Shown: positions 17,567-27,453, numbered from the stretch's first letter. The stretch is 64,000 bases of DNA from Streptomyces sp. NBC_00162 (GCF_024611995.1 NZ_CP102509.1:2790001-2854000); one strand, 5' to 3'. Numbers and translations are program-made. The notes: a model not told the origin generated them from the sequence alone.

Positions 17567-19666
17567 CTAGGCGCGGCTGACGTCGTACACGCCGGGCACG
17601 TTCCGCATCGCGCGCATCAGGGCGGGCAGTCCGGCCGCGTCGGGCAGCTGAAGGGTGTAGCTGTGGCGGACCCGCTGTTCGACGGGGGGTTCCACGGTCG
17701 CGGAGACGACCTCGACCCCCTCGCGGGCGATGGCCTCGGTCAGGTCGGCCAGCAGATGGGGGCGGCCGAACGATTCGGCGAGCAGTGTGACGCGGCAGTC
17801 CGCCGTGGCCCGCCAGTGCACTGCGACGGAGGTGCGCCCCACCGCCCGCATCTGGGCGACCGCGGCGCAGTGGATGCGGTGCACGGTGACGGCCCCGCCC
17901 CGGACCACGAACCCGGCGACCGCGTCCGGCGGCACGGGAGTGCAGCAGCCGGCGAGCCGCACGGGGGCGTTCGGCAGGTCGGCGACCGCGTTGGCCCCTC
18001 CGCCGCGGGCCCCGATCACCGACAGCGGTGCCCGGGCGGCCGTGGTGGTGGCCATCGCCCGGTCGGGATGGGCTTCGAGCCAGCTGCTGATGGCGATCCG
18101 GGCCGCCGGGGTCCGCGCGTGGTCCAGCCACTCGGCGGCGGGTCCCGAGGAGGCGTCCTGCGCGAGCAGCAGCTGCACGGTGTCCCCGTCGGACAGCGGG
18201 GAGGACAGGGAGGTGAGGCGCCCGTTGACGCGGGCGCCGATACAGCCGTGGGCTGCCGCGCCGTGCTGGGCGTAGGCGGCGTCGATACAGCTGGCTCCGG
18301 CCGGCAGGCCCAGCGTCCCCCCGTCGGCCCGGAAGACGGTGATCTCCCGGTCCTGGGCCAGCTCGGCGCGCAGGACGCTCCAGAAGGTGTCGGGGTCGGG
18401 CGCGGACTGCTGCCAGTCGAGCAGCCGTGACAGCCAGCCGGGCCGCGTCGGGTCCACGCGCTCCTCGTACGGATCCGCCGCGGTGTCCGGGGTCCCGGCG
18501 GTGGCGGATGACGCGGTGACGTACGGATTGCCGAGCGCGACCACGCCCGCCTCCGCCACCCGGTGCATCTGCCGGGTCCGCACGATGACCTCGGCGACGT
18601 GGCCCTGGGGCGTGGCGACGGCGGTGTGCAGCGACTGGTAGAGGTTGAACTTCGGGGTCGCGATGAAGTCCTTGAACTCCGAGACGACCGGGGTGAAGCA
18701 GGTGTGCAGCTCGCCCAGCACCGCGTAGCAGTCGGCGTTCTCGCCGACGAGGACGAGGATGCGGCCGAAGTCGGAGCCGCGCAGCTCGCCGCGTTTGAGG
18801 GCGATCCGGTGCACCGAGACGAAGTGCCGCGGCCGGACCTGTACTTCGGCGGTGATGCCCGCCTCGCGCAGGACGGTGCGTACGGAGTCGGCGATGGCGG
18901 GCAGCGGGTCGCGTTCCCCCGCGTGGGCCGCGATGAGCGCGCGGGTGCGCTCGTACTCCTCGGGGTGCAGGATCGCGAAGACGAGGTCTTCCAGCTCGGT
19001 CTTGAGGGCCTGGACGCCGAGCCGCTCGGCGAGCGGGATGAGGACGTCGCGGGTGACCTTGGCGATGCGGGCCTGTTTCTCCGGGCGCATCACCCCGAGG
19101 GTGCGCATGTTGTGCAGCCGGTCGGCGAGTTTGATCGACATCACGCGGACGTCGTTGCCGGTGGCGACGAGCATCTTGCGGAAGGTCTCGGGTTCGGCGG
19201 CGGCGCCGTAGTCGATCTTCTCCACCTTGGTGACGCCGTCGACGATGAAGCGGACCTCGTCGCCGAACTCCTCGCGGACCTGATCGAGGGTCACGTCGGT
19301 GTCCTCGACGGTGTCGTGGAGGAGGGAGGCCGTCAACGTGGTGGTCTCGGCCCCGAGTTCGGCCAGGATCAGGGTGACGGCGAGCGGATGTGTGATGTAC
19401 GGCTCACCGCTCTTGCGCATTTGACCGCGGTGCGAGGTCTCCGCGAGGAGGTACGCCCGCCGCAGAACGGACAGATCGGCGTCCGGATGGTGGGCACGGT
19501 GAGCCTCCGCGACGTGGCCGATGGCGTCCGGGAGGCGGTCGCGGGACGTGGGCCCGAGCAGGGCCGCGCGCCCGAGCCGGCGCAGATCGAGCCTGGTCCG
19601 GCCGCGTCTGCGGAGCTCAGGGCGCGCTTCGGGGTGTGCTTCGGGGTTCGTGGCCTCTGCACTCAT
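17567..19666 (-). CDS. rshA: RSH-family (p)ppGpp synthetase/hydrolase (RshA-like)
   Basis: 699 residues from the ATG at 19666 (GGAGGTGCCC upstream). HD hydrolase domain: HRGQMRKSGEPYITHPLAV and SLLHDTVEDTDV. Synthetase domain: SVHRIALKRGELRGSDFGRI, SEFKDFIATPKFNLYQSLHT. TGS domain: ITVFRADGGTLGLPAGASCIDAAYAQH. The C-terminal ACT domain ends in VPGVYDVSRA. It is shorter than canonical RelA and degenerate around the synthetase motifs, which fits the second RSH protein of Streptomyces (RshA) rather than RelA. It controls stringent-response alarmone levels and sits just downstream of dapF on the same strand. Confidence 0.9.
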   Translation of the reverse strand: MSAEATNPEAHPEARPELRRRGRTRLDLRRLGRAALLGPTSRDRLPDAIGHVAEAHRAHHPDADLSVLRRAYLLAETSHRGQMRKSGEPYITHPLAVTLILAELGAETTTLTASLLHDTVEDTDVTLDQVREEFGDEVRFIVDGVTKVEKIDYGAAAEPETFRKMLVATGNDVRVMSIKLADRLHNMRTLGVMRPEKQARIAKVTRDVLIPLAERLGVQALKTELEDLVFAILHPEEYERTRALIAAHAGERDPLPAIADSVRTVLREAGITAEVQVRPRHFVSVHRIALKRGELRGSDFGRILVLVGENADCYAVLGELHTCFTPVVSEFKDFIATPKFNLYQSLHTAVATPQGHVAEVIVRTRQMHRVAEAGVVALGNPYVTASSATAGTPDTAADPYEERVDPTRPGWLSRLLDWQQSAPDPDTFWSVLRAELAQDREITVFRADGGTLGLPAGASCIDAAYAQHGAAAHGCIGARVNGRLTSLSSPLSDGDTVQLLLAQDASSGPAAEWLDHARTPAARIAISSWLEAHPDRAMATTTAARAPLSVIGARGGGANAVADLPNAPVRLAGCCTPVPPDAVAGFVVRGGAVTVHRIHCAAVAQMRAVGRTSVAVHWRATADCRVTLLAESFGRPHLLADLTEAIAREGVEVVSATVEPPVEQRVRHSYTLQLPDAAGLPALMRAMRNVPGVYDVSRA

Positions 19667-19806
19667 GGGCACCTCCGGCGGCTTCGACCGGCGGTGGTGG
19701 GCATGGGGTGAGCCCTCAGGGCCGGTGCCTGATGTTACCGACCCCACCACGTGGCGCAGTCCACCTCTCGCTCAGCGTGAAATGGATCACCCATTAGAGG
19801 GAAGCT

Positions 19807-20682
19807 TCAGGCGAAAGCCGTTTCGGTGAGCCAGGCTGCCTCGAACTCGCCCGCGGCCACGATCACGGCCGGTCCGGTCATGTCGATCCGCCCGTCCGGG
19901 TGCTCGGTGATGAGCAGGGTTCCGCCGGGGAGGTCGACGGTGTAGCCGACCGGTTCGCCGGTGGCGCCCGGGTCCACGCCGTCGCGGCGGATGGCGGCCA
20001 CGGCGACTGCGCAGGCGCCGGTGCCGCAGGAGCGGGTCTCGCCGGAGCCGCGCTCGTGCACGCGCATGGCGACGTGGCGGGGGCCGCGGTCGACGACGAA
20101 CTCGACGTTGACGCCGGTGGGGTAGGCAGACGCGGGGCTGAACGGCGGGGCGGTGTACAGGGTCCCGGCGTCGTCGAGGCTGTCGACGAAGGCCACGGCG
20201 TGCGGGTTGCCCATGTTGACGTTGCGCGCGGGCCAGCTGCGCTCGCCGACGGAGACGGTGACCTCGCCCTCGGGGAGGATCGCCCGGCCCATCGCGACGG
20301 TGACGTCGCCGCTCTTGTCGAGGTGGACGTGCTTGACGCCGCCCCGGGTGGCGACCGCGAGGTCGCCGGGCTCGACGTGGCCGGCGTGCTGGAGGTAGCG
20401 GGCGAAGACGCGGACGCCGTTGCCGCACATCTCGGCGATGGAGCCGTCGCTGTTGCGGTAGTCCATGAACCACTCCGCCTCGCCGGCCAGGTGCGCGGCG
20501 TCGGGGTGGGCGGCGGACCGGACGACGTGCAGCACGCCGTCGCCGCCGATCCCGGCCCGCCGGTCGCACAGCTTCGCGACGGCGGACGCGGGCAGCTCGA
20601 TGGCGTTGTCCGGGTCCGGGATGATCACGAAGTCGTTCTCGGTGCCGTGGCCCTTGAGGAAGGAGAGGCTGTTCTGCGTCAC
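19807..20682 (-). CDS. dapF: Diaminopimelate epimerase
   Basis: 291 residues. It converts LL-2,6-diaminopimelate to the meso form for lysine synthesis; Streptomyces walls use the LL form, so here it mainly feeds lysine. The paired catalytic cysteines are in EMCGNGVRVF and RSCGTGACAVA. Other signatures are KGHGTENDFVIIPD and NVNMGNPHAV. Length is normal for the family. It lies downstream of the small membrane protein and miaA on the same strand. Confidence 0.97.
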   Translation of the reverse strand: MTQNSLSFLKGHGTENDFVIIPDPDNAIELPASAVAKLCDRRAGIGGDGVLHVVRSAAHPDAAHLAGEAEWFMDYRNSDGSIAEMCGNGVRVFARYLQHAGHVEPGDLAVATRGGVKHVHLDKSGDVTVAMGRAILPEGEVTVSVGERSWPARNVNMGNPHAVAFVDSLDDAGTLYTAPPFSPASAYPTGVNVEFVVDRGPRHVAMRVHERGSGETRSCGTGACAVAVAAIRRDGVDPGATGEPVGYTVDLPGGTLLITEHPDGRIDMTGPAVIVAAGEFEAAWLTETAFA

Positions 20683-20716
20683 CCGCTCATGGTACCGATC
20701 CGCTGGTCACGGGCTC

Positions 20717-21271
20717 TCAGCGGAGCCGCGCCACCCGGTACACGGCGAGGGTTACGAGGGCCAGCGCGACCACGGCGTACAGCGCGGCCATGCGCCAGTC
20801 GGGGCGGCGGCCGCTGCCCCGGGCCGGGAGCCCGGGCCACGTGTAGCCGACGCGGCGCGCGGCCATCATGCCCCAGCCGCCTGCGCAGCAGCTGATCAGG
20901 AAGCCGAGCATGGCGACCACGGCTCCGCCGTCGCCGAACTCGAAGGCGAGCGGGAAGGCGAACATCAGCGAACCGGCGGCGGCGAGCATCACGATGGGGG
21001 CGATCTGCCACAGGCGCAGGCGGCGCTGCGGACGCAGTTCGACCTCGAACTCGGGTCCGCCCGCTTCGACGCCCGCGGTGTCCGGCGCGTCCGGGCCGTC
21101 CGGCGTCAGCCGCGGCGCGGGGTCGGCGGGCAGCCCGAGCCCGGCGGCTCCGGATCCCGTTCCGGTTCCGCTTCCGGTTCCGCTTCCATCCGGTCGGTCG
21201 AGAAGCTTCGGGTCCGCTTCCCGCCGACTGTTGTCCTGCCCGGTGTCACGAGGGCCGGCCTCCATCGCCAC
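20717..21271 (-). CDS. Hypothetical three-helix membrane protein
   Basis: 184 residues, or 182 from a second ATG. The first 85 residues are hydrophilic and low-complexity, with a GSGTGSGTGTGSG run encoded by short GC-rich repeats. Three hydrophobic helices follow: IAPIVMLAAAGSLMFAFPLA, AVVAMLGFLISCCAGGWGMM and AALYAVVALALVTLAVY. No catalytic motif is visible. Its place between miaA and dapF is shared by Streptomyces genomes in my memory, but the function is unknown. Confidence 0.75.
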   Translation of the reverse strand: MAMEAGPRDTGQDNSRREADPKLLDRPDGSGTGSGTGTGSGAAGLGLPADPAPRLTPDGPDAPDTAGVEAGGPEFEVELRPQRRLRLWQIAPIVMLAAAGSLMFAFPLAFEFGDGGAVVAMLGFLISCCAGGWGMMAARRVGYTWPGLPARGSGRRPDWRMAALYAVVALALVTLAVYRVARLR

Positions 21272-21397
21272 GCGCCCTCCCCACTCGGACTCAGTACGCC
21301 GCCATGCACTGCCGGTGACCGCACCGCCAGAAGTTTGATGATGGCACGCCCCCGACCCCCCGACGGGCGCCCGGGGCGTCCCGATGCCATCACGTGA

Positions 21398-22336
21398 TCA
21401 GGCTGTAACCGCTCGTTCGACCAACGTCTGCGCGATCCGGGGGAGTTCCCCCCGGTCGGCGGCGGCCCCGCTGAGCCAGTGCACGCGCGGGTCGCGGCGG
21501 AACCACGAATCCTGCCGCCGGGCGAACCGCTTGGTGGCGCGGACGGTCTCGGCCCTGGCCTCGTCCTCGGTGCACTCGCCGGCGAGCGCGGTGAGCACCT
21601 GCTGGTAGCCGAGCGCCCTGGAGGCGGTGATTCCGTCCCGCAGCCCCCGGGCCTCGAGCGCCCGGACCTCGTCCACCAGCCCGTCCTCCCACATCCGGTC
21701 CACTCGCAGCGCGATCCGCTCGTCGAGCTCGGGCCGGGCCACGTCGACGCCGATCTGCACGGTGTCGTAGACGGACTCGTGGCCGGGCAGGTTGGCGGTG
21801 AAGGGCCGGCCGGTGATCTCGATGACCTCCAGCGCGCGGACGATCCTGCGCCCGTTGCTGGGCAGGATCGCCCGGCCGGCGGCCGGGTCGGAGGCGGCGA
21901 GGCGGGCGTGCAGGGCGCCGGGGCCGCGCAGGGTGAGCTCTTCCTCCAGCCGGGCGCGGACCTCGGGGTCGGTGCCGGGAAACTCCATGGCGTCCAGGGC
22001 ACCGCGCACGTACAGGCCGGATCCGCCGACGAGGACGGGCGTACGGCCCTCCGCGAGGAGTTTGTCGATCTCGATGCGGGCCAGGCGCTGGTACTCGGCG
22101 ACGTTGGCGGTCTCGGTGATGTCCCAGATGTCGAGGAGGTGGTGCGGGACTCCGCCTCGTTCCGCGGTCGTCAGTTTGGCGGTGCCGATGTCCATCCCCC
22201 GGTACAGCTGCATGGAGTCGGCGTTGACGACTTCACCGTCGAAATGGCGGGCCAGGGCTACGCCCAGATCGGACTTTCCGGCCGCGGTGGGACCGACGAC
22301 GGCGATGACCCGCGGTGCGGGGGCTGCTTTCCTCAC
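21398..22336 (-). CDS. miaA: tRNA dimethylallyltransferase
   Basis: 312 residues from the GTG at 22336 (the open frame continues 53 codons upstream without homology). It transfers a dimethylallyl group to A37 of UNN-reading tRNAs, the first step completed by MiaB. P-loop: VVGPTAAGKSDLGVALA. Substrate motifs: NADSMQLYRGMDIGTAKL and VGGSGLYVRGALD; tRNA-binding part: ASRALGYQQVL. miaB is in the same block (23836-25353), with two small plus-strand genes and a LigB-like gene between. Confidence 0.96.
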   Translation of the reverse strand: MRKAAPAPRVIAVVGPTAAGKSDLGVALARHFDGEVVNADSMQLYRGMDIGTAKLTTAERGGVPHHLLDIWDITETANVAEYQRLARIEIDKLLAEGRTPVLVGGSGLYVRGALDAMEFPGTDPEVRARLEEELTLRGPGALHARLAASDPAAGRAILPSNGRRIVRALEVIEITGRPFTANLPGHESVYDTVQIGVDVARPELDERIALRVDRMWEDGLVDEVRALEARGLRDGITASRALGYQQVLTALAGECTEDEARAETVRATKRFARRQDSWFRRDPRVHWLSGAAADRGELPRIAQTLVERAVTA

Positions 22337-22523
22337 CGCCCCAGTCTCGCAGCCCCCGGTCAAGACACGGCCATGTACCCGATCGGGTGAGGTGACGGGG
22401 TCGGGACGGGGTCGTTGCCCTGGCGAGGTTCCGGCCGGATTGCGCCCGGTTGCGCACGTCCGGCGGAGGCCGGTCCGGTCAAGGCGGAACTTCACTCACA
22501 CGAGTAACGTTACGGGAGTAGAC

Positions 22524-22739
22524 ATGGGCGTTTTTGATCGGTTTTTTCGTCGTAAGGAAGAGGTTGCGGCCGAGGAGGTCGTCGCCGAGGCCGTGACGAC
22601 GGAGTCCGGTGCGGCCGACGAGGCCGAGGCCGAGCCCGCTGTTGCGGAGGCTCCGGCGGCGGAAGCCGTGGAGATCCCGAAGCAGCAGTCGGCCGAGGTA
22701 GCCGCGGACAGCGAGGCCGGCGAGGGCGCCCGTACGTAG
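22524..22739 (+). CDS. Small acidic protein, Ala/Glu-rich (71 residues)
   Basis: Begins MGVFDRFFRRKEEVAAEEVV after ACGGGAGTAGAC, a good ribosome site. A basic amphipathic start (FDRFFRRK) is followed by an acidic Ala/Glu/Val tail with no fold signal. It is divergent from miaA and 23 bp upstream of the MT0933-like antitoxin gene, on the same strand, so the two are probably co-transcribed. I do not recognise a function. The amphipathic head could bind membrane or a partner protein (inference). Confidence 0.75.
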   Translation: MGVFDRFFRRKEEVAAEEVVAEAVTTESGAADEAEAEPAVAEAPAAEAVEIPKQQSAEVAADSEAGEGART

Positions 22740-22762
22740 CGACCGCCAATGGAAGGTGACCC

Positions 22763-23008
22763 ATGGGCCTGCTGGACAATCTGAAGGCCAAGCTCGCTCC
22801 GGCGAAGGACAAGGTCGGAGACCTCGCCCAGAAGAACGAGGGCAGGATCACCGAGGGTCTGGACAAGGTGGCCAAGGCCGTGGACTCCAAGACGCACGGC
22901 AAGTACAGCGACCGGATCACGAGTGGTACGGGCAAGGCGAAGGACGCCCTGGGCAAGATCGCGCACAAGGACGCCCCCGGCGGGCCGACGCCTCCGGCAG
23001 CTTCCTGA
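22763..23008 (+). CDS. MT0933-like antitoxin family protein
   Basis: 81 residues, ATG preceded by GGAAGGTGACCC. MGLLDNLKAKLAPAKDKVGD then GKYSDRITSGTGKAKDALGK matches the short Lys-rich helical family named for mycobacterial MT0933 antitoxin (Pfam MT0933_antitox, by memory). No toxin gene is adjacent: the neighbours are the 71-residue acidic protein, miaA and a LigB-like gene. The antitoxin label rests on the family name; the real role may be different. Confidence 0.8.
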   Translation: MGLLDNLKAKLAPAKDKVGDLAQKNEGRITEGLDKVAKAVDSKTHGKYSDRITSGTGKAKDALGKIAHKDAPGGPTPPAAS

Positions 23009-23022
23009 CGCGGCACGGACAA

Positions 23023-23058
23023 GGGGCGCGGGACCGGCTGGAGCCGGTCCCGCGCCCC
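23023..23058. terminator. Bidirectional hairpin terminator
   Basis: GGGGCGCGGGACCGGC (23023-23038) pairs perfectly with GCCGGTCCCGCGCCCC (23043-23058) around TGGA. It lies between the antitoxin stop and the convergent LigB-like gene. Confidence 0.88.
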
Positions 23059-23093
23059 TCCGTCGTTCTCGGCGCCTGGGCCCTGTCGGGGGC

Positions 23094-23801
23094 CTAGGAC
23101 CAGGCGGCGACGAAGTACCCGACCCCGTACGGCGCGTCCTCGTACAGCAGGCGTCCGTCGAGCCCCGCGCCCTCGGCTGCGCCCGCCAGCACCTGCCAGG
23201 GAGCCCGTCCGGCGGCCAGGAGCTCGGCCGCGAGTTCCGCGTCGAGGGCGGCGAGCGCGGCCACGTCGGCGGCGCCCAGCGCGCGGGCGGCGGCCGCGTC
23301 GAAGGCGGCGGCGCGCTCGTCGAGGTAGCCGGGGGCCTTCAGGGTCCGGCAGGCGCTGCCGTCACCCATCACGAGCAACGCGACCCGGGCCTCGCGCGCG
23401 CCGAGTTCCCGGCCGGCCTCCAGACACCGCGCGGTGTCCAGCGGCTCGGCGACCCCGAGCCCCTCGACGGGGGCCGCGCCCCAGCGCGCGTGCCGCAGCA
23501 GCCAGGCACCCACGGCGAGCGAGGGGGGCAGCAGGCGCGGCCCTTCCTCACCCTCTCCGAGCTGTACGCCGGCCTCGACGCCGAATCCGCGGAAGGTGCC
23601 GCGGGCGCCCTGCGGGTAGGGCCCGCGGTGGTCCTGGTCGGCGGCCCCGACCACGACGAGCAGGTCGGGCCGGGAGGCGGCGAGCACCGCGAGCGCGTCG
23701 GAGCAGGCGGTGCGGGCGTCGCCGAGTTCGGCGGCGGCCCCCGAGGCGACCTCCGGCACGAGCAGCGGCGGGGCGGGACAGACGGCAGCGGCTACGAGCA
23801 T
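23094..23801 (-). CDS. Class III extradiol dioxygenase-like (LigB-like) protein
   Basis: 235 residues from the ATG at 23801 (an open frame extends 28 codons upstream). MLVAAAVCPAPPLLVPEVAS, then RPDLLVVVGAADQDH, LLVMGDGSACRTLKAPGYLD and the tail PYGVGYFVAAW fit the LigB-like fold that Streptomyces annotations place beside miaB. The metal-binding histidines of true extradiol enzymes are not clearly present, so catalytic activity is doubtful. It is 34 bp downstream of miaB on the same strand and probably in its operon. Confidence 0.65.
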   Translation of the reverse strand: MLVAAAVCPAPPLLVPEVASGAAAELGDARTACSDALAVLAASRPDLLVVVGAADQDHRGPYPQGARGTFRGFGVEAGVQLGEGEEGPRLLPPSLAVGAWLLRHARWGAAPVEGLGVAEPLDTARCLEAGRELGAREARVALLVMGDGSACRTLKAPGYLDERAAAFDAAAARALGAADVAALAALDAELAAELLAAGRAPWQVLAGAAEGAGLDGRLLYEDAPYGVGYFVAAWS

Positions 23802-23835
23802 GATCCGCAGCCTAGCCGCCCCCTGTGGCCGATGG

Positions 23836-25353
23836 TCAGTCGATCGCGCAGCCCGAGGTGACGGTGGGCAGCGGGGCGGGGACACCCAGGGTCGGGATGC
23901 CGAGCATGACCCCGGCGGGCTGGGCCGGGGCGGCGTTGCGCTTCTCCCAGGCGTCGCCGGCGCGGGTGCGGCGCACGGTCAGGGTCGGCCCCTCGGCCAG
24001 CAGGTGGTGCGGAGCCGCGTAGGTGATGTCCACGGTGACCACGTCGCCCGGCCGGACCTCCGCATCCGGCTTCGTGAAGTGGACCAGGCGGTTGTCGGGG
24101 GCGCGGCCCGAGAGGCGGTGGGTGGCGCCGTCCTTGCGGCCCTCGCCCTCCGCGACCATGACCTCGAGGGTGCGGCCGACCTGCTTCTTGTTCTCCTCCC
24201 AGGAGATCTCCTCCTGGAGGGCGACCAGGCGCATGTAGCGGTCCTGCACGACCTCCTTGGGGATCTGCCCGTCCATGTCGGCGGCGGGGGTGCCGGGCCG
24301 CTTGGAGTACTGGAAGGTGAAGGCGTTCGCGAAGCGGGCCTCGCGCACGGCGTGCATCGTCTGCTGGAAGTCCTCCTCCGTCTCACCGGGGAAGCCCACG
24401 ATGATGTCGGTGGAGATCGCGGCGTGCGGGATCGCGGCGCGGACCTTCTCGATGATGCCGAGGAACCGCTCCTGCCGGTACGAGCGGCGCATCGCCTTGA
24501 GGATCGTGTCCGATCCGGACTGCATCGGCATGTGCAGCTGCGGCATCACGTTCGGGGTCTCGGCCATCGCCGCGATCACGTCGTCCGTGAAGTCGCGCGG
24601 GTGCGGGGAGGTGAAGCGGATCCGCTCCAGGCCCTCGATCTGGCCGCAGGCGCGCAGCAGCTTGCTGAAGGCCTCGCGGTCGCCCAGGTCGGAGCCGTAG
24701 GCGTTGACGTTCTGGCCGAGCAGGGTGATCTCGGAGACGCCCTCGGCGACCAGGGCCTCCACCTCGGCGAGGATGTCGCCGGGACGGCGGTCCTCCTCCT
24801 TGCCGCGCAGCGCCGGGACGATACAGAAGGTGCAGGTGTTGTTGCAGCCGACGGAGATCGAGACCCAGGCGGCGTACGCGGACTCGCGGCGGGTCGGCAG
24901 CGTCGAGGGGAACGCCTCCAGCGACTCGGCGATCTCGACCTGCGCCTCTTCCTGGATGCGGGCGCGCTCCAGCAGCACGGGGAGCTTGCCGATGTTGTGC
25001 GTACCGAAGACGACGTCGACCCAGGGGGCCCGCTTGACGATCGTGTCGCGGTCCTTCTGGGCGAGGCAGCCGCCGACGGCGATCTGCATGCCGGGCCGCT
25101 TCGTCTTCATCGGGGCGAGCCGGCCGAGGTTGCCGTACAGCTTGTTGTCGGCGTTCTCGCGGACCGCGCAGGTGTTGAAGACCACAACGTCGGCGTCGCC
25201 GTCGGAGCCCTCGGGGGCGCGGACGTAGCCGGCGTCCTCCAGCAGACCGGAAAGCCGCTCGGAGTCGTGCACGTTCATCTGGCACCCGTAGGTGCGCACC
25301 TCGTATGTTCCCTTGACGTCCACTGCCGTGCTCCGGTCGCTGCTGCTGGTCAT
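23836..25353 (-). CDS. miaB: tRNA-2-methylthio-N6-dimethylallyladenosine synthase
   Basis: 505-residue radical-SAM methylthiotransferase that acts on the A37 product of MiaA. The UPF0004 domain has [19 protein letters not shown] and GGCLAQ cysteines for the auxiliary cluster. The radical-SAM motif is [20 protein letters not shown], followed by [17 protein letters not shown] domain follows ([14 protein letters not shown] to [13 protein letters not shown]). The C-terminal tail of about 50 residues is extra. It is followed 34 bp later by the LigB-like gene. Confidence 0.97.
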   Translation of the reverse strand: MTSSSDRSTAVDVKGTYEVRTYGCQMNVHDSERLSGLLEDAGYVRAPEGSDGDADVVVFNTCAVRENADNKLYGNLGRLAPMKTKRPGMQIAVGGCLAQKDRDTIVKRAPWVDVVFGTHNIGKLPVLLERARIQEEAQVEIAESLEAFPSTLPTRRESAYAAWVSISVGCNNTCTFCIVPALRGKEEDRRPGDILAEVEALVAEGVSEITLLGQNVNAYGSDLGDREAFSKLLRACGQIEGLERIRFTSPHPRDFTDDVIAAMAETPNVMPQLHMPMQSGSDTILKAMRRSYRQERFLGIIEKVRAAIPHAAISTDIIVGFPGETEEDFQQTMHAVREARFANAFTFQYSKRPGTPAADMDGQIPKEVVQDRYMRLVALQEEISWEENKKQVGRTLEVMVAEGEGRKDGATHRLSGRAPDNRLVHFTKPDAEVRPGDVVTVDITYAAPHHLLAEGPTLTVRRTRAGDAWEKRNAAPAQPAGVMLGIPTLGVPAPLPTVTSGCAID

Positions 25354-25448
25354 GGAACAAGGGTAGGCGGTACCCGGAGGCCCCCCGGCCGCCCGGGGCG
25401 GCGGCCCGCGCCGTGACAGGACGGCGGGCGGGTGGCAGGATCGCGACC

Positions 25449-26444
25449 ATGCCTCCCGTACTGCCCCGGATCAGCAGGCGCCACGCCCTGCGGGCCCTGG
25501 TGGCCGTACTCGCGCTGCTCGGCGTCCTGCTCTGGTGGCTGAAGCCCCTCGGGGAGCCGGAGCTCAAGGGGGAGCTGACCTTCAGCACGGGCGTCAGGAC
25601 CGGGGTCTACCACCGGTACGGAGAGCTGCTGGAGCAGCAGCTCCGGCGGGACATGCCCGGGGTGAAGGTACGGCTGGAAACCAGCGAGGGCTCGCAGCAA
25701 AACCTGCAGCGGGTGGCCGCCGGGGAGGCGGACTTCACGGTGGCGACGGCGGACGCGGTGGCCAAGTACCGGCAGGACGGCAAGCCCGGGGCCGCCTACC
25801 TGCGCGGGTGCGCGCGGCTGTACGACGACTACGTGCAGCTGGTGGTGCCGGCCGGGTCCCCGGTGCAGTCGGCGCGGGACCTGCGGGGCAAGCGGGTCGC
25901 GATAGGCCAGGCCGGATCCGGGGTGCGGCTCATCTCTGAGCGGCTGCTGACGGCGGCCCAGCTGGACCCGGCGCGGGACATCACCCCGGTGTCCATCGGC
26001 ATCGACACCATGCCGGCCGAGCTGGAGGCCGGGCGGATCGACGCCTTCTTCTGGTCGGGAGGGCTCCCGACGAACGCGGTGCGCGAGCTGTCGGAGCGGT
26101 TCGACATCAGGCTCGTGCAGCTCGGCGACCTGGTGGAGCAGCTGCAGGGAAGCGGAAGCCCGGCACGCTACTACCGGGCGGCGGTGATGCCGCAGGACGC
26201 GTACGCGCGGGCGCGCAACACCAGCGCGGTGGCGACCCTGGCCGTGCCGAACCTGCTGGTGACCACGGAGGGCACGGACCCCGAGCTGACGGAGCGGTTC
26301 ACGCGGACGGTGATCCTCAGCCGCGACGGCATCGGGCACGAGGTGCACGCGGCGCAGCTGGTGGACCTGCGGACCGCGATCTACACCGATCCCCTGGACC
26401 TGCACGAGGGCGCGCGGCGCTACTACCGCTCGGTCAAGCCGTAG
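25449..26444 (+). CDS. TAXI-family TRAP transporter solute-binding protein
   Basis: 331 residues from the ATG at 25449. The hydrophobic helix [19 protein letters not shown] near the N-terminus is a membrane anchor. The binding domain has [20 protein letters not shown] and [20 protein letters not shown], the pattern of TAXI proteins that bind small carboxylates. No TRAP permease gene is next to it, so it may serve a distant permease or act as a sensor. Its end overlaps the ROK gene's end by 11 bp (convergent). Confidence 0.85.
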   Translation: MPPVLPRISRRHALRALVAVLALLGVLLWWLKPLGEPELKGELTFSTGVRTGVYHRYGELLEQQLRRDMPGVKVRLETSEGSQQNLQRVAAGEADFTVATADAVAKYRQDGKPGAAYLRGCARLYDDYVQLVVPAGSPVQSARDLRGKRVAIGQAGSGVRLISERLLTAAQLDPARDITPVSIGIDTMPAELEAGRIDAFFWSGGLPTNAVRELSERFDIRLVQLGDLVEQLQGSGSPARYYRAAVMPQDAYARARNTSAVATLAVPNLLVTTEGTDPELTERFTRTVILSRDGIGHEVHAAQLVDLRTAIYTDPLDLHEGARRYYRSVKP

Positions 26445-27453
26445 CGGTCGGCGCGGCGGCCTCGGGCAGCAGCATGGTCGCCGCGGCGGCCGCGCCGATC
26501 AGGCCCGCGTGCGTGCCCAGGCTCGCCGGGACCACCTTCAGCTCCCGTACGAAGGACAGCGTGGCGTAGTCGGCGAGATGGCTGCGGATCGGGGCGAAGA
26601 GGGTCTCGCCGGAGGCGGCGACGCCCCCGCCGATGACCGCGATATCCGTTTCGACGAGGGTCGCGGTGGCCGCGATGGCAGCGGCCAGGGCGCGGCCGGC
26701 ACGGTCGAAGGCGGCCAGCGCGACCGGGTCACCGGCCTCGGCGGCCGCGGCCACGCCCGCCGCCGTGGCGTCGCCCCCGGGCGCTGCCGGGGTCCAGCCC
26801 TGGGCCCGGGCCCAGCCGGCGATGGCGGTGCCGGAGGCGATCGACTCGACGCAGCCGCGGCCGCCGCAGACACAAGGTTCGCCGTCGAAGGCCACGCTGA
26901 TGTGGCCGATGTGGCCGGCGTTCCCGGTGGGGCCGGGGTGGAGCTGGTTGTTCAGGATGAGGCCGCCGCCGACGCCGGTGGACACCACCATGCACAGGGC
27001 GTTCGCGTGGCCCCGGGCAGCTCCCAGCCAGTGTTCCGCCGCGGTCATCGCCACGCCGTCCCCGGCCAGTACGGCCGGGATGGCGGCGCCGCGCGCCGTG
27101 AGCTCCGCCGTGACCCGGGCCTGGACGGGGAACTCCCGCCACGCCCCGATGTTGACCGGGCTGACCGTCCCCCGGGAGGAGTCCACCGGACCCGCGCTGC
27201 CGATGCCGCAGCGGACCGCCGCGGGCCACAGCGGGGAGCCGGCCAGGTCGGTGATGACCTCGGTGACCGCGGCCATCACGGCGTCCGCTTCCCCGCCGCG
27301 CGGGGTCGGACGGCGGGTCGTGGCCGTCATCGTGCCGTCGGGGTGCACCAGCGCCCCGGCGATCTTCGTCCCGCCGATGTCGATCGCCACCGTCAGGCCT
27401 GCGGCCGAGGCGTCGGCCCGCGATGTGGGGAAGGGGGCGGTGGGGGTGGTCAC
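26434..27453 (-). CDS. ROK-family sugar kinase
   Basis: 339 residues. ATP-binding DIGGTKIAGALVHPDG, the ROK signature region VSTGVGGGLILNNQLHPGPT-GNAGHIGH, and the zinc motif CVCGGRGCVES. The Asp of AGDGVAM is the expected catalytic base. Related enzymes phosphorylate glucose, GlcNAc or ManNAc. It lies 21 bp downstream of the LacI gene, divergent from the two glycosidases, so a GlcNAc or mannose kinase role is the natural inference, not proven by motif. Confidence 0.9.
   Translation of the reverse strand: MTTPTAPFPTSRADASAAGLTVAIDIGGTKIAGALVHPDGTMTATTRRPTPRGGEADAVMAAVTEVITDLAGSPLWPAAVRCGIGSAGPVDSSRGTVSPVNIGAWREFPVQARVTAELTARGAAIPAVLAGDGVAMTAAEHWLGAARGHANALCMVVSTGVGGGLILNNQLHPGPTGNAGHIGHISVAFDGEPCVCGGRGCVESIASGTAIAGWARAQGWTPAAPGGDATAAGVAAAAEAGDPVALAAFDRAGRALAAAIAATATLVETDIAVIGGGVAASGETLFAPIRSHLADYATLSFVRELKVVPASLGTHAGLIGAAAAATMLLPEAAAPTATA

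Noticed and set aside
22763..23008. Toxin-antitoxin operon
   Set aside because: The antitoxin-family name is not supported by any toxin gene in the neighbourhood.
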